NCBI RefSeq assembly: GCF_003428335.1
Contig: NZ_CP031704.1
Coordinates: 4,972,071 to 5,036,070, forward strand
DNA length: 64,000 bases
Direction of reading: 5' to 3'
From: Solimonas sp. K1W22B-7
GTDB lineage: Bacteria; Pseudomonadota; Gammaproteobacteria; Nevskiales; Nevskiaceae
Below, in pieces: positions 8,759-19,500 of the stretch. Position 1 is the first letter of the stretch. Every line of letters starts with the position of its first letter. A program made the position numbers and the translations under genes. The notes under the pieces are model-generated. The model was not told the DNA's origin, made no database searches, and saw only the letters and a program-made list of their open reading frames with translations.

Positions 8759-10912
8759 TCAGGTCATCAGAGGCCCCATCGCCTCCACACCCCGACCCTG
8801 GAAGTAACGAATCCCCATGCCGCTGAAGCGCTCCGCATCGGACTTGCGGTCGACGTTCTTGGCGCCGATCGCGGCGCCCAGCGTCTTGGCCGAGGTCAGC
8901 AGCGCCTGCAGCTCCGCGTCCGCCAGCGGATCCAGCTGCGCCGCCGTCAGCAGCTCCGGCGACAGCTTCACCATGTAGGGCCGCAGCTGTCGCGCCATGC
9001 GCAGCAGGCGCGTGTCGGTGCAGCTGTCGATGATCAGTTTCACGCCCAGCTTGCCCAGGATCTCCAGCCCGGTGATCGCCTGCGACAGCCGGGTCGCGTC
9101 CTCACCGGAGCCGATCTCCACCGCGATGCGCTCGGGCGCCACGCCGTACTCCTGCAGCAGCGCCGAGAAACTGCGCAGGTAGCGATCGCTGGCCAGGCTG
9201 ATGGCACTGACGTTGACACTGATGCCGGCGTAGCGCTCCCACAGCTCGGGATGGTCCTTGTAGCCGCGCAGGATGCGGCGCAGCACCTCGGTGTCGAGAC
9301 GATCGATCTCGCCGGCGCGCTCCACCGCCTTGAGGAAGTGCCCCGGCTCGATCCAGTGGCCGTCGTTGTCCTCGATGCGCACGAACACCTCCAGCCAGGG
9401 CTGCAGCTTGCTGGCCGGGTCGGTGGGCAGCACCGACTGCGAGATCAGGTGCAGGCGCTCGGAGGTGATCTGCTCGGCCACCCAGCGCGCGCGCTCGGCC
9501 TCGTCGTCGCCCTTCCCCGCCAGGCTCTCCTCGCCGCCCACGATCATCGACTGGGTGCTGAGCTTGGAGGCGACCGCATTGACCACGGAGTCGATGCTGG
9601 CGGCCTCGCCATTCACCTCGACGGCGGCGTAGCGAACCGTGGCTCGGCCCTGCTCGCTGGTGACGCGCGCCACTTCGAGCTGGGCCAGCGCACGCGCGGT
9701 TTCCATCGCCGCTTCCATCTGCCTGATGCCGCCGCGCGCCGACAGCATCGCAAAACTGGCGGCACCGATGCGGTAGACATCGCCCACGCCCTCCAGGCTG
9801 CGGCGCAGCGTGCGACCCACCGCGGCGGCGATGTTGTTGCGCACGTACTCGGAAGGATCGTCCTCGTCGCGGATGCCGGTGATGACGATCAGCGCGCAGT
9901 AGTGGCGCAGCTCGAACTGCATCGCCGACTTGATCAGCTCCAGCAGGCGCTGGCGGAAGGCCTGGGTATTGGGCAGGCCGGAGGAGATGTCGAGCAGGGC
10001 CGAGGCCGACATGATGCCGCTGGGCGGCCCCGGCGCCAGCAACTGCAGCGGATCGATGCGCACGATGCTGCTGACGCTGCCGTCGGCGTGGGCGCGCGGC
10101 AGCACCGTGATCGACACCTCGTTGCGGCCACGGTTGCGGTCCACCAGCACGGCCTGCTCGACGCGCGGCAGGCCGGAGTCGGAGCGGATCGCATTGAGCA
10201 GGCCCGGCATCGGCGTGCGCTCCTCCGCGCCTTCGCCCTCGCTGCGATCGAGCAGCTGCAGCGAGGTCTCGAAACGGTTGCCGATCAGGTCGGCGCGCGA
10301 GATCGCCAGCAGGTCGGCGACCGCCTGGGTGGCACCGCGGATCACGCCCTCGCCGTCGACTTCCAGGATGCGCTCCGACGAGGCTTCCCACAGCGCCAAT
10401 GCCTTGTCGGCCTGCAGGCGTACGGCCTGCTGCGCTTCCTCGCCGAGACCTTCATGCTCGGCCAGGCGCTCCCGCGCTTCGGCGAGCTGGTCCTGGTAGT
10501 TGCGCGCCATCATCACCAGCAGGTCGATCTCCTCGCGGCTGTACTCCTGCTGCTGTTGCTGTTGCGGACGGTCCTGCTTGATGCGCAGCTGCATGACATC
10601 GGCCGGCACGATCAGGATGCGCACCAGATGCAGGTAGACCAGCGCCAGGGTCACCAGCAGCGCGCCGCCCAGCGGCAACAGGATGAAGCGATGCAGCTGT
10701 GCGCCGCTGAGCACCAGGCTCCCCGCCTGGAAGTAGGCATCGCCGGGGATGGTCAGGCGGACGGTCAGCTGGGTCGCGGCGATCAGCACCAGGCCGAAGG
10801 CGAACAGGCCGACGTAGACGTTGTAGCGGGCCCAACCCCAGACGGAGCGCCGTCCTTCCAGCCAGCGTCGGGCCGGGGCCAACAGCCCTGAAGGCACTCG
10901 CGATACGGTCAT
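8759..10912 (-). CDS. Membrane PAS-GGDEF-EAL protein with both catalytic motifs degenerate
   Basis: 717 aa from ATG 10912, which is preceded by GAGGAAC. Order: two transmembrane segments (about 30-52 and 76-100), a Gln-rich coiled coil (about 108-165), a PAS-like segment (about 170-285), a GGDEF-fold domain (about 300-455) and an EAL-fold domain (about 470-715). The GGDEF signature position reads GAASF. In the EAL domain the EAL position reads EVF, DDFG reads IDSC, and AEGVE reads AKNVD. Both enzymatic activities are therefore probably lost, leaving a c-di-GMP receptor or scaffold role, as in FimX, which also has degenerate sites. It is divergent from a FimV-like gene, suggesting a link to type IV pili or polar organisation. 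Confidence 0.85.
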   Translation of the reverse strand: MTVSRVPSGLLAPARRWLEGRRSVWGWARYNVYVGLFAFGLVLIAATQLTVRLTIPGDAYFQAGSLVLSGAQLHRFILLPLGGALLVTLALVYLHLVRILIVPADVMQLRIKQDRPQQQQQQEYSREEIDLLVMMARNYQDQLAEARERLAEHEGLGEEAQQAVRLQADKALALWEASSERILEVDGEGVIRGATQAVADLLAISRADLIGNRFETSLQLLDRSEGEGAEERTPMPGLLNAIRSDSGLPRVEQAVLVDRNRGRNEVSITVLPRAHADGSVSSIVRIDPLQLLAPGPPSGIMSASALLDISSGLPNTQAFRQRLLELIKSAMQFELRHYCALIVITGIRDEDDPSEYVRNNIAAAVGRTLRRSLEGVGDVYRIGAASFAMLSARGGIRQMEAAMETARALAQLEVARVTSEQGRATVRYAAVEVNGEAASIDSVVNAVASKLSTQSMIVGGEESLAGKGDDEAERARWVAEQITSERLHLISQSVLPTDPASKLQPWLEVFVRIEDNDGHWIEPGHFLKAVERAGEIDRLDTEVLRRILRGYKDHPELWERYAGISVNVSAISLASDRYLRSFSALLQEYGVAPERIAVEIGSGEDATRLSQAITGLEILGKLGVKLIIDSCTDTRLLRMARQLRPYMVKLSPELLTAAQLDPLADAELQALLTSAKTLGAAIGAKNVDRKSDAERFSGMGIRYFQGRGVEAMGPLMT

Positions 10913-11006
10913 GCTGTTCCTCGGATGAATGGTCCCGTTCTGCAACAACGCATCCGTGCGTTTATGATGCTTACTTCCGGAAGCGTAGCAGACAGGACCT
11001 GTGCTC

Positions 11007-11969
11007 ATGGAATCGTCGCGACGTTCTATCCCGCTGCTGCTCCTGCTTGTCGGTGCGACATGCTCGCTGCCGGCCGCCGCCGTCTCCCTTTCCGAGCCCC
11101 AGCTGCGTTCCCGTCTCGGCCAGCGGCTGGAGCTGCGCCTGGAACTGACCCACGGCGTGGACGAGGAACCGATCGTGCGCATGGCCGACCCCGGCGAGTA
11201 CACGCGCCTGGGCTTCGACCCGCCGTCGCGGCAGCTCGGCACGCTGACGGTGGAGACGGAATCGCTGGAGCCGGGCCGCGAACAGTTGCGCGTGCGCTCC
11301 TCCGGCCGCGTCTCCGAACCGATACTCACCGTGCTGCTGGAAGTGCGCCAGGGCAATACGCGCCTGATCCGCGAGATCACCAGCTTCGTCGACCCGCCTG
11401 CTTCCAGCACCGCAGTTCAGCCGGAGACGGCCACCGTCGTGGTGGCGCCGGTCGCACCGCCGCCGCTGGTACAGGCGCTGACGCTGGAGCCGGAACTGCC
11501 CTCGCTGGCGCCCGCGCGTGCGCAGCGCAAGCGCCGCGGTGTGGAATCCACGCCCGCCGCCACGCCTGCGCCGGCCACGGAAGAGGTCATGGCCGCACCC
11601 GCGCCACCGCGCTTCCAGCTCGACCCGCACTACAGCCAGGCCGGCAACGAATCGAGCGTCCGCGTGCAGCTCGCGCCGGCCACCACGGCCTGGCTGCAGC
11701 GGCAGCAGGCGGGCAATGCGCAGGTCGCTTCGGCCAGACCCGCACTGGCGGGAGCTGCCGCCGCAACGCTCGCCGAGGTCAATGAGGATGCCCCGGTGCG
11801 GCCCGCGCCGATGCTGCCAGGCCATGCCAGGGCCGCCCCGCCGCCCTGGCACACCTTCCTGATCCTGGTCGGCGTGACCATAGGTATTTTTATCTACGCC
11901 CGCCGCCTGCGGCAGCGGCTGATGCGCGAAGCCCGGGCAACGATGGCCTTCGAGAAAGCAGCGGCCTGA
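11007..11969 (+). CDS. FimV N-terminal-domain-like membrane protein
   Basis: 320 aa. A signal peptide (about 1-25) leads into a conserved domain of about 100 residues (SLSEPQLRSRLGQRLELRLEL to LLEVRQGNTRLIREITSFVDPP). That domain matches the N-terminal beta-rich domain of FimV-type proteins, whose family pattern ends in LLREYTVLLDPP. An Ala/Pro-rich periplasmic linker follows, then one transmembrane helix near residues 280-300 and a short basic tail. LysM and the long cytoplasmic TPR region of FimV are absent, so this is a mini-FimV-like protein. ATG 11007 is preferred over GTG 11001 from the AGGA spacing. It shares the promoter region with the degenerate GGDEF-EAL gene. Confidence 0.65.
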   Translation: MESSRRSIPLLLLLVGATCSLPAAAVSLSEPQLRSRLGQRLELRLELTHGVDEEPIVRMADPGEYTRLGFDPPSRQLGTLTVETESLEPGREQLRVRSSGRVSEPILTVLLEVRQGNTRLIREITSFVDPPASSTAVQPETATVVVAPVAPPPLVQALTLEPELPSLAPARAQRKRRGVESTPAATPAPATEEVMAAPAPPRFQLDPHYSQAGNESSVRVQLAPATTAWLQRQQAGNAQVASARPALAGAAAATLAEVNEDAPVRPAPMLPGHARAAPPPWHTFLILVGVTIGIFIYARRLRQRLMREARATMAFEKAAA

Positions 11970-12075
11970 AACGGCGCGGTGTGAGCCAGCGCACACCGTC
12001 GACAGCTTGCGGCCCCGCACACGCACAACCCGGTCCTATAATCGCGCGGCCACCTTGTGCAAAAGGACCTTGCCG

Positions 12076-12765
12076 ATGAAGCTCCGCGCCGCTGCCCTGC
12101 CCTGCCTGTTGCTGGGCCTCACCACCCTCGCCGCCTGCAGCAAGAAAGAGGAAGCCGCCCCCGCTGCAACGGCCGCACCCGCCACCGTGGCAGCAGCGCC
12201 CGCGGCGCCCGCCGAGGCGGTGCCGGACGAGGCCGCGCGACAGGCCGCCGAGAAGAAGGCGGCGATCGATCGCGCCCTGAAAGAACAGGCCCTGCTGGAG
12301 GATCCCAAGGGCCAGTGGGCCACCTCGGCCACCGCCAGCTCTACCTACGCCACCGACAAGGCGCCCGGTGCCGACACCGGCTATGGCGCGATCAAGGCCA
12401 CCGGCAAGCCGGATGTCGAGCAGTACGGCGACAACAGCAACGCCTGGACCACCGAGCAGTCCGACGCCGGCATCGAGTGGCTGGAGCTGGGTTTCGCGCG
12501 ACCGGTGAATGCCACCGAAGTGCGCGTGCGCCAGAGTTTCTACCCCGGCGCGATCATCAAGCTGGAGCTGATCGACGAAGCCGGCGCGAAGCACGCGGTC
12601 TGGGACGGCGTGGACGATCTGGTCGATGGTTCCAGCAACATCATCTGGTTCGTCCGCAGTTTCGAGCGCAGCGCCTACAAGGCCAAGGGTGTCCGCATCA
12701 CGCTGGCGACCAACGCGGTGGCCGGCTGGAACGAGATCGACGCGGTGCAGCTGGTCGGCGAGTAG
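12076..12765 (+). CDS. Lipoprotein with discoidin-like (F5/8 type C) domain
   Basis: 229 aa. A lipobox LAAC around residue 20 predicts lipidation. An Ala-rich linker and short charged helix lead to a C-terminal jelly-roll segment of about 140 residues (ATASSTYATDKAPGADTGYGA, WLELGFARPVNATEVRV, VRITLATNAVAGWNEIDAVQLVG) resembling the NAD/discoidin carbohydrate-binding fold. ATG 12076 follows AAAAGGACC. No enzyme domain is present, so a ligand-binding or structural role at the envelope is likely. Confidence 0.65.
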   Translation: MKLRAAALPCLLLGLTTLAACSKKEEAAPAATAAPATVAAAPAAPAEAVPDEAARQAAEKKAAIDRALKEQALLEDPKGQWATSATASSTYATDKAPGADTGYGAIKATGKPDVEQYGDNSNAWTTEQSDAGIEWLELGFARPVNATEVRVRQSFYPGAIIKLELIDEAGAKHAVWDGVDDLVDGSSNIIWFVRSFERSAYKAKGVRITLATNAVAGWNEIDAVQLVGE

Positions 12766-12779
12766 CCGCCGGGCGTCAG

Positions 12780-13508
12780 CTACGGCGCGAGGTGCTGATC
12801 CAGCGCCTCGCGCTCGTCGAACACGAAGCAGCGCCCCTGGTAGTGGCGCCCGCCGACGGTCTCGAAGTACTTCAGGATGCCGCCGTCCAGCTGGTAGACG
12901 TGGTCCATGCCTTCCTCGCGCATCAGCAGCGCGGCCTTCTCGCAGCGGATGCCGCCGGTGCAGTAGCTCACCACGGTATGCCCTTCGAGCTCCGCCCGGT
13001 GCTCGCGCAGGCGCTGCGGGAACTCGGTGAACTTCGACAGGCGCCAGTCCAGCGCACCCTCGAAAGCGCCGTGATCGACCTCGAAACCGTTGCGGGTATC
13101 GAGCAGCACCAGCGGCCGGCCCTCGTCGTCATGCCCGGCATCCAGCCAGCGCGCCAGCGTCGCCGCGTCCACCGCCGGCGCGCTGCCGTCCTCGGGGCGG
13201 ATCATCGGATGATCCATGCGGATGATCTCGCCCTTCAGCCGCACCAGCATCTTGCGGAAGGGCTGCTGCGCCGACCAGCTCTCCTTGACCTCCAGATCGG
13301 CCAGGCGCGGATCGGCGCGCAGCAGCGCCAGGAAACCGCGCACCCCGCCCTCGTCCCCCGCCAGGAACAGGTTGACGCCCTCGGGCGCCAGCAGGATCGT
13401 GCCGAGCAGGCCGCGCTCCCGGGCCTGGGCCAGCCAGGCTTCGCGCAGGGCCTCGCGGTCGTCGAAGCTGACGAACTTGTAGGCGGCGATGTTGAGAACG
13501 GCACTCAT
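12780..13508 (-). CDS. trhO: tRNA uridine(34) hydroxylase, rhodanese family
   Basis: 242 aa, homologous to YceA/TrhO, which hydroxylates U34 of tRNA on the way to 5-oxyacetyluridine-type modifications. The N-terminal ferredoxin-like domain ([28 protein letters not shown]) is followed by a rhodanese domain with the active-site loop [12 protein letters not shown]. It converges tightly with the lipoprotein gene (stops 14 bases apart). Shorter than E. coli TrhO because the C-terminal zinc-type extension is absent, as in many short family members. Confidence 0.9.
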   Translation of the reverse strand: MSAVLNIAAYKFVSFDDREALREAWLAQARERGLLGTILLAPEGVNLFLAGDEGGVRGFLALLRADPRLADLEVKESWSAQQPFRKMLVRLKGEIIRMDHPMIRPEDGSAPAVDAATLARWLDAGHDDEGRPLVLLDTRNGFEVDHGAFEGALDWRLSKFTEFPQRLREHRAELEGHTVVSYCTGGIRCEKAALLMREEGMDHVYQLDGGILKYFETVGGRHYQGRCFVFDEREALDQHLAP

Positions 13509-13587
13509 GGGGGGCGGATTCTACAACCCCGGGCGGCGGCGGCCTAAGATGGAACATCCCGTCCCGCCACGCGTCCAAGCCCCTGCC

Positions 13588-13830
13588 ATGAACGAATCCG
13601 AATTCCGCCCCGGCGTCTACCGCCACTACAAGGGCAAGCACTACCTCGCCCTGGGCCTGGCACGCGAGGACGAGACCAACGAAACCGTGGTGGTCTACAC
13701 CCGGCTCTACCCGCGCGAGGGCCTGCCGATGAGCACGCGGCGCCTGCAGGTCTGGAACGAGCAGATCGTCGCCAGCCCCGGCGCGGAGCCGCAGCCGCGT
13801 TTCGCCTACGTCGGCCACCACGAGCCATGA
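13588..13830 (+). CDS. DUF1653 family small protein
   Basis: 80 aa from ATG 13588. The core ([45 protein letters not shown]) is the full DUF1653 domain, a small beta-barrel-like module of unknown function widespread in proteobacteria. An in-frame ATG at 13549 would add 13 unrelated residues. The stop overlaps the gor start (ATGAG at 13827-13830), implying co-translation with glutathione reductase. Confidence 0.8.
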   Translation: MNESEFRPGVYRHYKGKHYLALGLAREDETNETVVVYTRLYPREGLPMSTRRLQVWNEQIVASPGAEPQPRFAYVGHHEP

Positions 13831-15170
13831 GCCAGGACTACGACCTGTTCGTGATCGGCGCCGGCTCTGGCGGCGTGCGCGCGGCGCGCTTCGCGGCCGG
13901 CTTCGGCGCGCGGGTGGCGGTGGCCGAGTCGCGCTACCTCGGCGGCACCTGCGTCAACGTCGGCTGCGTACCCAAGAAGCTGCTGTCCTACGGCGCGCAC
14001 TTTCGCGAGGACTTCGCGCTGGCCGCGGACTTCGGCTGGAACCCCGGAGCGCCGGGCTTCGACTGGCCGACGCTGATCGACAACAAGAACCGCGAGATCG
14101 CCCGCCTCAACGGAATCTACCGCTCGCTGCTGCTGGGCAGCGGCGTGACCCTGATCGAGGCACAGGCCCGCATCCTCGACCCGCATACCGTCGAGACCGG
14201 CGGCCAGCGCTACCGCGCGCGCCACATCCTGGTCGCCACCGGCGGCTGGCCGCAGCGGCCCGACATCCCCGGCGCGGAGCTGGGCATCACCTCCAATGAG
14301 GCCTTCTTCCTGCCGCAGCTGCCACGGCGCGTGCTGGTGGTGGGCGGCGGCTACATCGCGGTGGAATTCGCCTCGATCTTCAACGGCCTGGGCGCCGAGA
14401 CCACCCTCAGCTATCGCGGCGCGCTGTTCCTGCGCGGCTTCGACCGGCGCGTGCGCGAGCACCTGCGCGACGAGTTGAGACTGAAGGGCGTGAAGCTGGA
14501 GTTCGGCGCCGATCCGGCCGCCCTCGAGCGCGGCGGCGACGGCAGCATTGCCGCCACGCTGAAGGACGGGCGCGTGCTGGAAACCGACTGCGTGTTCTTC
14601 GCCACCGGCCGCCGCGCGATGACCGACGGCCTGGGCCTGGAGCACTGCGCCGCGCAGCTCGACGACAAGGGGCACATCCGCGTCGACGAGCACTACGCCA
14701 CCGCCGAGCCCTCGGTGCTGGCGATCGGCGACGTCATCGGCCGCGTGCAGCTGACGCCGGTGGCGCTGGCCGAGGGCATGGCGGTGGCGCGGCGCCTGTT
14801 CCGCCCCGAGGAATACCGGCCGCTGGACTACGCGCTGATCCCTACCGCGGTGTTCAGCCTGCCCAACATCGGCACCGTGGGCCTGACCGAGGAAGCCGCG
14901 CGCGAAGCCGGCCATGACGTCAAGGTCTTCGAATCGCTGTTCCGCCCGCTGCGCCTGAGCCTGGGCTCGCAGCACGAGAAGACCCTGATGAAGCTGGTGG
15001 TGGATGCGGCCAGCGACCGCGTGCTCGGCTGCCACATGGTCGGCCCCGAAGCCGGCGAGATCATCCAGGGCCTGGCGGTGGCGCTGAAGGCCGGCGCCAC
15101 CAAGCGCGTCTTCGACGACACCCTGGGCATCCACCCGACCGCGGCGGAAGAGTTCGTGACGATGCGGTGA
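13827..15170 (+). CDS. gor: Glutathione-disulfide reductase
   Basis: 447 aa flavoprotein that reduces GSSG with NADPH in the cytoplasm. FAD-binding [14 protein letters not shown] is at the N-terminus, the redox-active disulfide is in [13 protein letters not shown], the NADPH Rossmann motif is [10 protein letters not shown], and the dimer-interface His-Glu pair is in [12 protein letters not shown] at the C-terminus. Length and motif order are those of typical bacterial Gor. It overlaps the DUF1653 gene by four bases. Confidence 0.95.
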   Translation: MSQDYDLFVIGAGSGGVRAARFAAGFGARVAVAESRYLGGTCVNVGCVPKKLLSYGAHFREDFALAADFGWNPGAPGFDWPTLIDNKNREIARLNGIYRSLLLGSGVTLIEAQARILDPHTVETGGQRYRARHILVATGGWPQRPDIPGAELGITSNEAFFLPQLPRRVLVVGGGYIAVEFASIFNGLGAETTLSYRGALFLRGFDRRVREHLRDELRLKGVKLEFGADPAALERGGDGSIAATLKDGRVLETDCVFFATGRRAMTDGLGLEHCAAQLDDKGHIRVDEHYATAEPSVLAIGDVIGRVQLTPVALAEGMAVARRLFRPEEYRPLDYALIPTAVFSLPNIGTVGLTEEAAREAGHDVKVFESLFRPLRLSLGSQHEKTLMKLVVDAASDRVLGCHMVGPEAGEIIQGLAVALKAGATKRVFDDTLGIHPTAAEEFVTMR

Positions 15171-15180
15171 GGCGGAAATA

Positions 15181-15205
15181 GACGGATGTCCGGTGGACAT
15201 CCGTC
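15181..15205. repeat. Hairpin after gor
   Basis: GACGGATGTCC and GGACATCCGTC flank a three-base loop, 11 bases after the gor stop. No T-run follows, so it may stabilise the transcript end without being a classical terminator. A second weaker inverted repeat follows to 15240. Confidence 0.55.
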
Positions 15206-15327
15206 CCGCCGAACGCCCGGCCACGGATGGCCGGGCCGTGGGTCAATCGAGTAGCAGAAGTCTCGCCATGGACGGCGTCACCGCAGCTGCGTCTGGAATC
15301 CGGCTTTCGCCGGTGACCGGCAAATGC

Positions 15328-15825
15328 TCAGTCCGGCATCGCCGGCAGGTCGGTCACGCCCGGATCGATGCCGAACTGCATCAGCAGCGTCGTCGCCTGG
15401 CCGCGGTGATGGGTCTGGTGGTTGAAGAAATGCGTCACGAACTGCCAGTTCGGGCTGCTGAAGGTCTTGCCGCTCATCTGGCTGGTGAAGCTGAAGGTGG
15501 CGGCCAGCCAGGTCTCGTCGAGCGTCTCCACCCAAGCCAGGATCTCCTCGTCGAGCCGCTCGCGCTCGACGCGCAGCGAGGCGAAGTCCGGCCGCTGTGG
15601 CTGCCGCGGGTTCAGGGTCGCGACGTCGCGGCCGCTGAAGCGGTATAGCCAGGCGGTGTCGGCGTAGACCAGGTGATCCAGCGTGCCCTGCAGCGACTTG
15701 AAGAAGGCGCCGCGGTCTTCCTGGCGCTGCGCGTCGCCGAGCTGGGCGGCACAGGCATAGAGCTTCCGGTTCATCCAGCGGTTGTACTGCGCCATGCGGC
15801 GGCACCACGGCTGCGTGATCATCAT
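15328..15825 (-). CDS. DinB family metalloprotein
   Basis: 165 aa four-helix-bundle protein. The three-histidine metal site is visible as one His in the TLDHLVYAD helix and two in FFNHQTHHRGQ. DinB/YfiT-like proteins include mycothiol- and bacillithiol-dependent transferases, but the substrate here is unknown. The start is one base beyond the speA stop (TGA complement at 15827-15829), so the gene is likely translated from the speA message. Confidence 0.85.
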   Translation of the reverse strand: MMITQPWCRRMAQYNRWMNRKLYACAAQLGDAQRQEDRGAFFKSLQGTLDHLVYADTAWLYRFSGRDVATLNPRQPQRPDFASLRVERERLDEEILAWVETLDETWLAATFSFTSQMSGKTFSSPNWQFVTHFFNHQTHHRGQATTLLMQFGIDPGVTDLPAMPD

Positions 15826-15826
15826 T

Positions 15827-17719
<1,893 letters not shown>

Positions 17720-17782
17720 TGGCAAGGCTCGGGCCGATATACTCGCGGCCGCGAATTCTACCCCCTTCAGGAAGCGATCCCC

Positions 17783-18637
17783 ATGACACTTGATTCCAGC
17801 TGGTTCACCGAGCCCATGGAGGCCACCGGCACGGCCTTCTCCCTGAAGGGCAAGAAGCTCCACGAGGAGCAGACCCCCTACCAGAAGATCGAGATCTGGC
17901 AGACCGAGACCTTCGGCTACCTGATGACCATCGACGGCTGCACCATGGTCTCGACCCGCGACAACTTCCTCTACCACGAGATGATGTCGCACCCGGCCCT
18001 GAACTCCCACCCGAACCCGCAGACCGTGGTGATCGTGGGCGGCGGCGACTGCGGCACCCTGCGCGAGGTGCTCAAGCACCCCGAGGTGAAGTCCGCCACC
18101 CAGGTGGAGATCGACGAGCGCGTCACCCGCCTGTCGGAACAGTACTTCCCGGAGCTCTGCGACAGGAACGCCGACCCCCGCGCCACGCTGTTCTTCGGCG
18201 ACGGCATCCAGTGGATGAAGGACGCCGCCCCGGGCTCGATCGACCTGATCATCATCGACTCGACCGACCCGGTCGGCCCGGCCGAAGGCCTGTTCGGCAA
18301 GCGCTTCTACCTGGACTGCATCAAGGCCCTGAAGCCCGACGGCATGCTGGTGCAGCAGTCCGAATCGCCGCTGCTGCACCTGGAGCTGATCAAGGAGATG
18401 CACCAGGCGATGCGCGAGGCCGGCTTCGCCCAGACCACCCTGCTGCACTTCCCGCAGGTGATCTACCCCTCGGGCTGGTGGTCCGGCTCCATCGCCAGCA
18501 AGCAGGCCGGCGCCCTGGCGCAGCGCCTGGACGAGAAGGCGATCGCGGCACTGGATGCGCAGTTCTACAACGCCGACACGCACCGCGGCGCCTTTGCGCT
18601 GCCGACCTACGTGAAGAAGGCGCTGGCGGGTCTCTGA
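17783..18637 (+). CDS. speE: Spermidine synthase
   Basis: 284 aa aminopropyltransferase that makes spermidine from putrescine and decarboxylated S-adenosylmethionine. Motifs: YQKIEIWQTETFGY, the nucleotide-binding VIVGGGDCGTLREVLKH, and the catalytic segment IIIDSTDPVGPAEGLF (Asp near the polyamine). CAGGAAG precedes ATG 17783. The frame continues open upstream but without conserved sequence. The gene is divergent from speA across 63 bases. Confidence 0.95.
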   Translation: MTLDSSWFTEPMEATGTAFSLKGKKLHEEQTPYQKIEIWQTETFGYLMTIDGCTMVSTRDNFLYHEMMSHPALNSHPNPQTVVIVGGGDCGTLREVLKHPEVKSATQVEIDERVTRLSEQYFPELCDRNADPRATLFFGDGIQWMKDAAPGSIDLIIIDSTDPVGPAEGLFGKRFYLDCIKALKPDGMLVQQSESPLLHLELIKEMHQAMREAGFAQTTLLHFPQVIYPSGWWSGSIASKQAGALAQRLDEKAIAALDAQFYNADTHRGAFALPTYVKKALAGL

Positions 18638-18651
18638 GCGCTGGCGTCAAT

Positions 18652-18680
18652 AAAAACGGGCCGCATCGCGGCCCGTTTTT
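18652..18680 (+). terminator. Intrinsic terminator after speE
   Basis: AAAAACGGGCCGC and GCGGCCCGTTTTT form a long stem followed by T-rich sequence. The symmetrical A/T flanks could let it work in both directions for the convergent DUF4124 gene. Confidence 0.85.
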
Positions 18681-18715
18681 ATTTATATGACAATGCTGCC
18701 ATTATACCGTGTTTA

Positions 18716-19090
18716 TCACGGCGCCTTGGCTGCCGCAGGGACGGTGCAGGCCTCGTCGGCCTGCTTCTGGGCCAGTTCGATCAGCTGCTTGCGCTCTTCC
18801 TCGCTGTATTCCTTTTCACGGCCCAGGGAGTCGCGCTCGACGATGCGGCCGGCATCCTTGTACTCGGCCACGTTCTTGGTCTTCTTGTCGCAGGCCGCCT
18901 GGTCGATGCCAGGGGCGGCCGCGGCCGGCGCGGCGCCGCCCGGCGGCTTGATGTCCACGCGCTTCCAGCCGTCCTGCGGCCGGTCTCCGTAATGGATGCG
19001 CCCCGCGGGGTCCACCCACTTGTAGACCTCGGCCGCCATGGCCGGGCCCGTCAGCATCAGTCCCAGCGCCAGTATCTTGAGTGTCCGCAT
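18716..19090 (-). CDS. DUF4124 domain periplasmic protein
   Basis: 124 aa. Signal peptide about 1-19 ending at AMA. The core AEVYKWVDPAGRIHYGDRPQ is the DUF4124 motif found in many gammaproteobacterial envelope proteins. A Pro/Ala linker leads to a charged helical C-terminus with two cysteines (QAACDKK and DEACT) that may form a disulfide. Function unknown. Confidence 0.8.
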   Translation of the reverse strand: MRTLKILALGLMLTGPAMAAEVYKWVDPAGRIHYGDRPQDGWKRVDIKPPGGAAPAAAAPGIDQAACDKKTKNVAEYKDAGRIVERDSLGREKEYSEEERKQLIELAQKQADEACTVPAAAKAP

Positions 19091-19160
19091 TCCCTGCTCC
19101 GCGTCGGCGTCAATACAGGCAGTGTATTACGCTGCGCGCAGGCATGACAGCAAGCCCCCG

Positions 19161-19412
19161 ATGCAACCCGAAATCCCGCAACGCGCGGCCTTTGCGCTCG
19201 ACCTGGAACCCGGCGACTACCTCTGGTGCGCCTGCGGGCGCTCGCGCAGCCAGCCGTTCTGCGACGGCTCGCACCCGGGCAGCGGCTTCGAGCCGCTGCG
19301 CTTCACGATCAGGCCGGGGCGCGTGCGCACGCACTGGCTCTGCGGCTGCAAGCATACGAAGCAGCCGCCGTTCTGCGATGCCAGCCACAACCGGCTGCCG
19401 CGGGAAAAGTAG
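19161..19412 (+). CDS. CDGSH-type iron-sulfur protein
   Basis: 83 aa. Two iron-sulfur motifs in tandem: CACGRSRSQPFCDGSH and CGCKHTKQPPFCDASH, each C-x-C-x-C-x-H, expected to hold [2Fe-2S] clusters. This two-motif form is common for bacterial mitoNEET-like proteins of unknown role in redox or iron homeostasis. The start at ATG 19161 leaves no signal peptide. No clear ribosome site is seen. Confidence 0.85.
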   Translation: MQPEIPQRAAFALDLEPGDYLWCACGRSRSQPFCDGSHPGSGFEPLRFTIRPGRVRTHWLCGCKHTKQPPFCDASHNRLPREK

Positions 19413-19454
19413 CGCTCCTGCACGGCAAGAGCAGGGCTTTCGGCGGCAGAAAGC

Positions 19455-19482
19455 AAAAGGGCGGCCCGGGGGCCGCCCTTTT
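19455..19482. terminator. Bidirectional intrinsic terminator
   Basis: AAAAGGGCGGCC and GGCCGCCCTTTT around a short G-rich loop, between the CDGSH gene and the convergent amtB gene. The flanking A- and T-runs suit termination from both sides. Confidence 0.8.
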
Positions 19483-19500
19483 CGTGAACCGCTGCAGGAC

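Noticed and set aside
10913-11410. Upstream in-frame extension of the GGDEF-EAL gene across the divergent FimV-like gene
   Set aside because: The extension has no conserved sequence and overlaps the opposite gene; ATG 10912 has a good ribosome site and directly precedes the first membrane helix region.
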